From DASZQY01 sp048498575 (GTDB lineage Bacteria; Pseudomonadota; Alphaproteobacteria; Rhizobiales; Kaistiaceae): DNA of 9,651 bases. A program made the position numbers and the translations under genes. Where the stretch lies: assembly GCA_048498575.1 (NCBI GenBank), contig JBEHXS010000104.1, forward strand, positions 1 to 9,651, read 5' to 3'. This document shows positions 6,081 through 9,651 of this stretch, in pieces; within the stretch, counting starts at the first letter, position 1, and the number at the start of each line of letters is the position of its first letter. The notes beneath the pieces are model-generated. The model ran no database searches and was not told the origin of the DNA. It saw only the letters and a program-made list of their open reading frames with translations.

Positions 6081-6781
6081 CAGCGCGCCGGCCAGACGCT
6101 TTCGCGCGTCAGCAAGGCGGTAGCGGCCGCCTGCTCGGCGTCGCGGCGCGTGCGGCCTTCGCCCCGCGACGGCGCGAGACGGCCGACCCGCGCCTCGACG
6201 TCGAACCTCGGCTCGTGATCGGGGCCGCTTTTGGCGGCGATGGTGTAGGTCGGCACGCCGTGCCCGTTGGCCTGCGCCCATTCTTGCAGCGCCGCCTTGG
6301 CGTTGCGCGACGGCGCCGTTGCCGCCACCAACCGCTCCCGCCAGTGGCCCGCGACGAACGTCCGTGCCGCTTCGATGCCGCCGTCGAGATAGATCGCGCC
6401 GATCACTGCCTCGCACACGTCGGCAAGCACGTTGGTGGTGGCGAGCGCGGAACGCTGCGCCTTGCCCCCGCCGAAGCGGATGGCGCTGCCCATGTCGAGG
6501 GCGATCGCCACCTCGGCGCAGGCTTCCTTGCGCACCAGATCGGCGAGCCTGAGTGACAGTTCACCCTCCGTCGCCTTCGGGAACGAGGACACCAGCAACT
6601 CCGTCACGATCAGGCCGAGCACGCGGTCGCCGAGAAATTCGAGCCGCTGGTACGTCTCGCGCGAGCCGGTGACCGCGCTGGCGTGGGTCAGCGCCGTGAC
6701 CAGCAGCTCGCGATCCGCGAAAGCGTAGCTGATCCGGCGCTCCAGCCCGGCCAGCGCAGCGTCGCCGGCTGCCGCCTTCAT
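6080..6781 (-). CDS. rnc: Ribonuclease III
   Basis: RNase III cleaves double-stranded RNA, including rRNA precursors. The 233-aa product has the signature RLEFLGD (46-52) with metal ligands Glu48 and Asp52, then TEGELS (71-76) with Glu72, and LADVCEAVIGAIYLDGG (119-135) with Asp121 and Glu124. A double-stranded RNA-binding domain spans about 160-226 (AKAALQEWAQ to DAEQAAATALL). Gln45 stands where E. coli has Glu38, one of the conserved acidic residues; the main metal ligands are intact, so activity is expected. The gene begins 4 nt after the lepB stop and ends in a 1-nt overlap with era, the well-known lepB-rnc-era order. Confidence 0.95.
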   Translation of the reverse strand: MKAAAGDAALAGLERRISYAFADRELLVTALTHASAVTGSRETYQRLEFLGDRVLGLIVTELLVSSFPKATEGELSLRLADLVRKEACAEVAIALDMGSAIRFGGGKAQRSALATTNVLADVCEAVIGAIYLDGGIEAARTFVAGHWRERLVAATAPSRNAKAALQEWAQANGHGVPTYTIAAKSGPDHEPRFDVEARVGRLAPSRGEGRTRRDAEQAAATALLTRESVWPAR

Positions 6782-6785
6782 GGGC

Positions 6786-7544
6786 TCACAGTACCCTGAA
6801 CAGCCGGTCCCAGCGCACGGTCTCCGGCCACTTCCATATCTCCCAGACGGGCTGGCCCTCCTCGACCGAGAAGAAGATCAGGGACGCCCTGCCCTCGAGA
6901 TTTTCGAACGGCACGTAACCGACGCCGCCCATCGCCGGCGGCACGCGACTGTCGGTGGAGTTGTCGCGATTGTCGCCCATCATGAAGTAGTGGTCGGGCG
7001 GCACTTCGAAGACCTGCGTGTTGTCTTCGAGCCCGTTGGCGTCGCGGTCGAGCACGATGTAGTTGACGCCGTTGGGCAGCGTCTCGCGGTAGCGCTTGTA
7101 GGCGACGCCGTCGGCCGGATCGGTCCAGTTGTCGACGAAAACGCGCGGCACGGCGACGTCGTTGATGTAGAGCACGCCGCCCTTCACCTGGAGGCGATCG
7201 CCCGGCAGTCCGACGACGCGCTTGATGTAATCGGTGGAGTCGTCGCGCGGCAGCTTGAAGACGACGATGTCGCCGCGCGTCGGCGGCTTGCCGAAGATGC
7301 GCCCGTCAAACAGATGCAGGCCGAAAGGCAGCGAGAAGCGCGAGTAGCCGTAGCTGAACTTGTTGACAAACAGGTAGTCGCCGACGAGCAGCGTCGATTT
7401 CATCGACCCCGACGGAATGTTGAACGGCTGGAACAGCAGCGTGCGTACGATGAGCGCCAGGATCAGCGCCTGAATGACGATCTTGACGGTTTCGCCGTTG
7501 CCGCTCTTGGCAGGCTTGGACGCCTTGTCCGTAGTCACGCTCAT
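6786..7544 (-). CDS. lepB: Signal peptidase I
   Basis: Signal peptidase I removes signal peptides of exported proteins at the outer face of the inner membrane. From this start the product is 252 aa: a short cytoplasmic tail, one membrane segment (about 20-38), then the periplasmic catalytic domain. Box B is PSGSMKSTLL (44-53) with nucleophile Ser47; the common proline of GSMxPTL is Ser50. The general base is Lys108 in DYIKRVVGLPGD (105-116). Box E is GDNRDNSTDSR (190-200). A longer reading from 7652 adds 36 arginine-rich residues and has a better Shine-Dalgarno (GGAG, 7-nt spacing, inside the acpS end). I chose 7544 because the MSV start agrees with the N-terminus I expect for relatives, though it has almost no Shine-Dalgarno. 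Its product would process the DUF1236 precursor. Confidence 0.92.
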   Translation of the reverse strand: MSVTTDKASKPAKSGNGETVKIVIQALILALIVRTLLFQPFNIPSGSMKSTLLVGDYLFVNKFSYGYSRFSLPFGLHLFDGRIFGKPPTRGDIVVFKLPRDDSTDYIKRVVGLPGDRLQVKGGVLYINDVAVPRVFVDNWTDPADGVAYKRYRETLPNGVNYIVLDRDANGLEDNTQVFEVPPDHYFMMGDNRDNSTDSRVPPAMGGVGYVPFENLEGRASLIFFSVEEGQPVWEIWKWPETVRWDRLFRVL

Positions 7545-7603
7545 CCGGTCAAACCCATCAATTTTCCGGGCTGTCGCCTGCGCCGCGTCGGTGGAAACCC
7601 CGC

Positions 7604-7632
7604 GTAATACCGGGTGGCCGCGCCTGGCGCAA
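7604..7632 (-). promoter_or_regulatory. Possible sigma-70-type promoter for lepB-rnc-era
   Basis: In the acpS-lepB gap the minus strand has TTGCGC (7632-7627), exactly 17 nt, then TATTAC (7609-7604). Both hexamers match the standard consensus at four of six positions. Transcription would start near 7597, about 50 nt before the lepB start used here. If this promoter is real, the longer lepB start at 7652 would be absent from its transcript. The call is weak because such matches are common. Confidence 0.3.
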
Positions 7633-7656
7633 CGCCGCCGGCGCCGTGACATCTCA

Positions 7657-8055
7657 TCACTCCGGCACCGCCTCGATGATGACCAGCGCCTGCGCCAGCG
7701 GGAAATCGTCGGTGATGGTGACGTGAATCGCCGGCCGGTGGCCGGGCGGCGTCAGCGCCGCCAGGCGCTGGGCGGCGCCCCCGGTGAGCTCCATTGTCGG
7801 CTTGCCGGAAGGCAGATTGACCACGCCCATGTCGCGCCAGAAGACGCCGCCGCTCATGCCGGTGCCCAGCGCCTTGGAGCAGGCCTCCTTGGCGGCGAAG
7901 CGCTTGGCATAGGACGCGGCGCGCTGATGCCGGCGCTCCGATTTCCGGACTTCCACATCGGTGAAGATACGATGCGTGAAACGCTCGCCGTGCTTCTGCA
8001 GGACCTTCTCGACCCGGCGGATATCGATGGTGTCGTTGCCGATGCCAATGATCAT
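7657..8055 (-). CDS. acpS: Holo-[acyl-carrier-protein] synthase
   Basis: AcpS moves 4'-phosphopantetheine from CoA to the serine of acyl carrier protein, activating it for fatty acid synthesis. The 132-aa product has the family length. The N-terminal GIGNDTIDIRRVEKVL (4-19) holds the Mg-binding Asp8, and RFAAKEACSKALGTG (52-66) holds Glu57 and Lys61. ITDDFPLAQALVIIE (114-128) is the conserved last strand pair. The start follows the DUF2062 stop by 20 bp, and no good Shine-Dalgarno is visible in that gap. pdxJ, adjacent to acpS in E. coli and many relatives, is not present on either side. Confidence 0.95.
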   Translation of the reverse strand: MIIGIGNDTIDIRRVEKVLQKHGERFTHRIFTDVEVRKSERRHQRAASYAKRFAAKEACSKALGTGMSGGVFWRDMGVVNLPSGKPTMELTGGAAQRLAALTPPGHRPAIHVTITDDFPLAQALVIIEAVPE

Positions 8056-8072
8056 GCTGCGACCGCTGCGAC
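8056..8072. repeat. 9-bp tandem repeat filling the DUF2062-acpS gap
   Basis: GCTGCGACC (8056-8064) is followed directly by GCTGCGAC (8065-8072). It occupies nearly all of the 20-bp spacer and sits where the acpS ribosome binding site should be. It could come from slippage and has no known function. Confidence 0.4.
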
Positions 8073-8075
8073 GCC

Positions 8076-8663
8076 CTAGCTGTGGCCTTCGGCCGGCGCG
8101 GGCTTCGACAGCGCCTCCGACCGCTGCCGTGCGACGGCCAGCCGGTCGCGCCGCATGGCGCGGAAGCCGCTCGTCGCCATCAGCACGATGAAGTAGGCGA
8201 TCACGCCGGCGACGAGGCCGAGCGGGATCGAACCGACGATCATCGGCTTGATGACCGGCCAGATCGTGTGCAGCGACTTCTCCGCCAGATTGGCCGGGAC
8301 GTCGCCGCCGCTCCGGAAGCGCGTCGGCCCGCCGACAAAGAAACGGCCGAGGCGATAGCTCGCCGCCCAGATGAAAGGAATGGTCAGCGGGTTGGCGAAG
8401 GCCGTTCCGAGCGCTGCCGCGACCAGGTTACCGCCGATCAGATAGGCGATCGGCAGCGCGATCAGGATGTGGAAGCCGAGGAACGGCGTGAACGCGACAG
8501 CAACGCCGATCGCGACGCCGAGCGCCACCGCATGCGGCGAGCCGGCAAGCCGCAGCACCCGCTTCCGGAAGTAATGGAACGAACGCCCCCAGCTTCGCGT
8601 CGGCCACAGCGCCGTGCGGATGCGGGTGAGCGGGGCTGGCGTATTGCGGCTGCGGAACAGCAT
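8076..8663 (-). CDS. DUF2062 domain inner-membrane protein
   Basis: The product is 195 aa. An arginine-rich N-terminus (about 1-40, including YFRKRVLRLAGSP) is followed by the DUF2062 core: SPHAVALGVAIGVAVAFTPF (42-61), GFHI (63-66), then NPLTIPFIW (91-99). Predicted membrane segments lie at about 46-62, 64-90 and 138-162, and the C-terminal tail (168-195) is basic and probably cytoplasmic. The biochemical role of DUF2062 is not known. It sits between pyrE and acpS, as in related alphaproteobacteria. The ATG overlaps the pyrE stop by one base (TGATG), which fixes the start and suggests coupling. The open frame continues upstream into pyrE in another phase, but that part is not real. Confidence 0.87.
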   Translation of the reverse strand: MLFRSRNTPAPLTRIRTALWPTRSWGRSFHYFRKRVLRLAGSPHAVALGVAIGVAVAFTPFLGFHILIALPIAYLIGGNLVAAALGTAFANPLTIPFIWAASYRLGRFFVGGPTRFRSGGDVPANLAEKSLHTIWPVIKPMIVGSIPLGLVAGVIAYFIVLMATSGFRAMRRDRLAVARQRSEALSKPAPAEGHS

Positions 8664-9262
8664 CAGGCCAACCCTCGGCTGCCCGGCTTGACCGCGGGAA
8701 GGCGCGCCATCTCGGGGGGAATTTCCGATGCCGGATAGGCCGGCACCTTGTAGCGCGCGAGCGCAATGAGCGGCACGCCGACATCGGCCTCGCCCCCGGA
8801 GCGGTCGATGAGGCAGGCCTCCGCGACGACCTGCGCGCCCATGCCCCGTACCGCCTCGATCGTCTCGCGGCTGGAAAGCCCGGTCGTCACGATGTCCTCG
8901 ACAATGAGCACGCGCGCGTCCTTCGGCATCTCGAAGCGGCGAAGCCGGAACACGCCCTCCTCGCGCTCGACCCACACCGCCGGCACGCCGAGGTGCCGCG
9001 CCGTCTCGTAGCCCGGCACGATGCCGCCGACGGCCGGCGATACGATGAGGTCGATTGGCCCCAAGTTCGCGGCGCGGACCTTGGCGGCGAGCGCGCGGCA
9101 GAGCTTCTCCGTCAGCGCCGGATACTGGAAGACGCGCGCCTTTTGGATGAACACCGGGCTGCGCAGCCCGGAGCTCAGGATGAAGTGACCCTCGAGGATC
9201 GCCCCGGCTTCCCGGAAGACGTCGATGACTTCGCCTTCGTTCATTTCGGCGTCGCCGGTCAT
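8663..9262 (-). CDS. pyrE: Orotate phosphoribosyltransferase
   Basis: PyrE joins orotate and PRPP to make orotidine 5'-phosphate, the fifth step of de novo UMP synthesis. The 199-aa product shows SGLRSPVFIQKARVF (31-45), SPAVGGIVPGYETARHLG (75-92) and the PRPP-binding loop VLIVEDIVTTGLSS (118-131) with Glu122 and Asp123. ERE and GVFRLRR (99-109) form the flexible catalytic loop. I chose the ATG at 9262, which overlaps the rsh stop by one base (TGATG) and has GGGTGACC upstream; a second ATG 18 nt inside (9244) is possible. The extra open frame before it overlaps rsh and is not real. Coupling to rsh links pyrimidine synthesis with the stringent-response gene only by cotranscription. Confidence 0.94.
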   Translation of the reverse strand: MTGDAEMNEGEVIDVFREAGAILEGHFILSSGLRSPVFIQKARVFQYPALTEKLCRALAAKVRAANLGPIDLIVSPAVGGIVPGYETARHLGVPAVWVEREEGVFRLRRFEMPKDARVLIVEDIVTTGLSSRETIEAVRGMGAQVVAEACLIDRSGGEADVGVPLIALARYKVPAYPASEIPPEMARLPAVKPGSRGLA

Positions 9263-9651
9263 CAGGTCACCCGCGTTACGCTGGAGACGACCGGCCGCGC
9301 CTTCAGCTTGGCGATCAGGCGGCTGAGGTGCTTCATGTCGAACACCTCGACGTCGAGCTGGATGACCGAAAAATCGGGCGCGGTCGTAAGCGTATGGATG
9401 CCCGCGATATTGGCGTCGGCGTCGGCGATCACCTGCGCCACCTGCGCCAGCGAGCCCGGCTCGTTCAGCTCGGTGACCTGGAGCCGCGCGCGATAGCGCG
9501 ACGGCGCAGCGTCGTCGACGTCCCAGCGCACGTCCAGCCACCGCTCGGGCTGATCGTCGAACGCCTTCAGCGCCGCCGACTCGATCGGGTAGATGGTGAT
9601 GCCCTCGCCCGGCGTCGTGATGCCGACGATGCGATCTCCCGGCACGGCACC
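9262..9651 (-). CDS. rsh: Bifunctional (p)ppGpp synthetase/hydrolase RSH, C-terminal part
   Basis: Only the last 129 codons lie in the window; the gene continues past the right edge. Beginning with GAVPGDRIVGITTPGEG, the segment includes the end of the zinc-finger/RIS domain region, with IYPIESAALKAFDDQPERW as in alphaproteobacterial RSH. It then has a terminal ACT domain (TELNEPGSLAQVAQVIADAD, IAGIHTL and LDVEVFDMKHLSRLI). RSH makes and degrades (p)ppGpp in response to amino-acid limitation, and the C-terminal domains sense the ribosome and other signals. The catalytic domains are outside the window, so enzymatic competence cannot be judged here. A GTG at 9645 could be taken for a start, but the frame is open to the edge and the homology runs through it. 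Confidence 0.9.
   Translation of the reverse strand, partial: GAVPGDRIVGITTPGEGITIYPIESAALKAFDDQPERWLDVRWDVDDAAPSRYRARLQVTELNEPGSLAQVAQVIADADANIAGIHTLTTAPDFSVIQLDVEVFDMKHLSRLIAKLKARPVVSSVTRVT

Noticed and set aside
5068..6416. Upstream extensions of the DUF1236 and era open frames
   Set aside because: These parts lie inside era and rnc in other frames; strong start signals and family N-termini place the true starts at 5067 and 6080.
6780..7607. Plus-strand open frame of 275 codons opposite lepB
   Set aside because: Antisense shadow of a gene with full catalytic motifs; its own product has no domain.

Overview
The window looks like core chromosome of a GC-rich alphaproteobacterium, most likely a member of the Hyphomicrobiales (Rhizobiales). 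Three things point there: the linked set rsh-pyrE-DUF2062-acpS-lepB-rnc-era-recO-parC, the protein sequences themselves (the RSH tail, LepB and ParC are typical of that group), and a DUF1236 protein, a family found mainly in this order. No mobile element, CRISPR array, tRNA or rRNA is visible, and base composition looks uniform.

Layout, reading the minus strand from the right edge. The end of the (p)ppGpp synthetase/hydrolase gene rsh (9262-9651, cut by the window edge) is followed by pyrE, a DUF2062 membrane protein, acpS, lepB, rnc and era. Gene packing is very tight. Three junctions (rsh/pyrE, pyrE/DUF2062, rnc/era) are 1-nt TGATG stop-start overlaps, and rnc begins 4 nt after lepB. A possible internal sigma-70-type promoter lies before lepB. 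After era comes a small secreted glycine-zipper/DUF1236 protein with its own promoter, which matches the alphaproteobacterial general-stress (EcfG) consensus. Next is a plus-strand SDR oxidoreductase, convergent with the DUF1236 gene across a GC-rich hairpin. recO, divergent from the SDR, then starts a second minus-strand group: recO, parC and a small SnoaL/NTF2-like protein.

The genes cover household tasks: stringent response (rsh), pyrimidine synthesis (pyrE), acyl-carrier-protein activation (acpS), protein export (lepB), RNA processing and ribosome assembly (rnc, era), recombination repair (recO) and chromosome decatenation (parC). The SDR and DUF1236 genes form an island between era and recO, which are adjacent in many proteobacteria. 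pdxJ, the usual neighbour of acpS, is absent from this cluster.

The most interesting signals are regulatory. The gene-free left end (1-285) carries an exact CtrA-type site (TTAA-N7-TTAAC) inside an 11-bp tandem repeat of DnaA-box-like sequence, plus a perfect DnaA box next to the stop codon of the SnoaL gene. The DUF1236 gene has a textbook EcfG promoter (GGAAC-N16-CGTT). The recO/SDR divergent promoter holds two inverted GANTC (CcrM) sites. No wholly new multi-gene system is evident.
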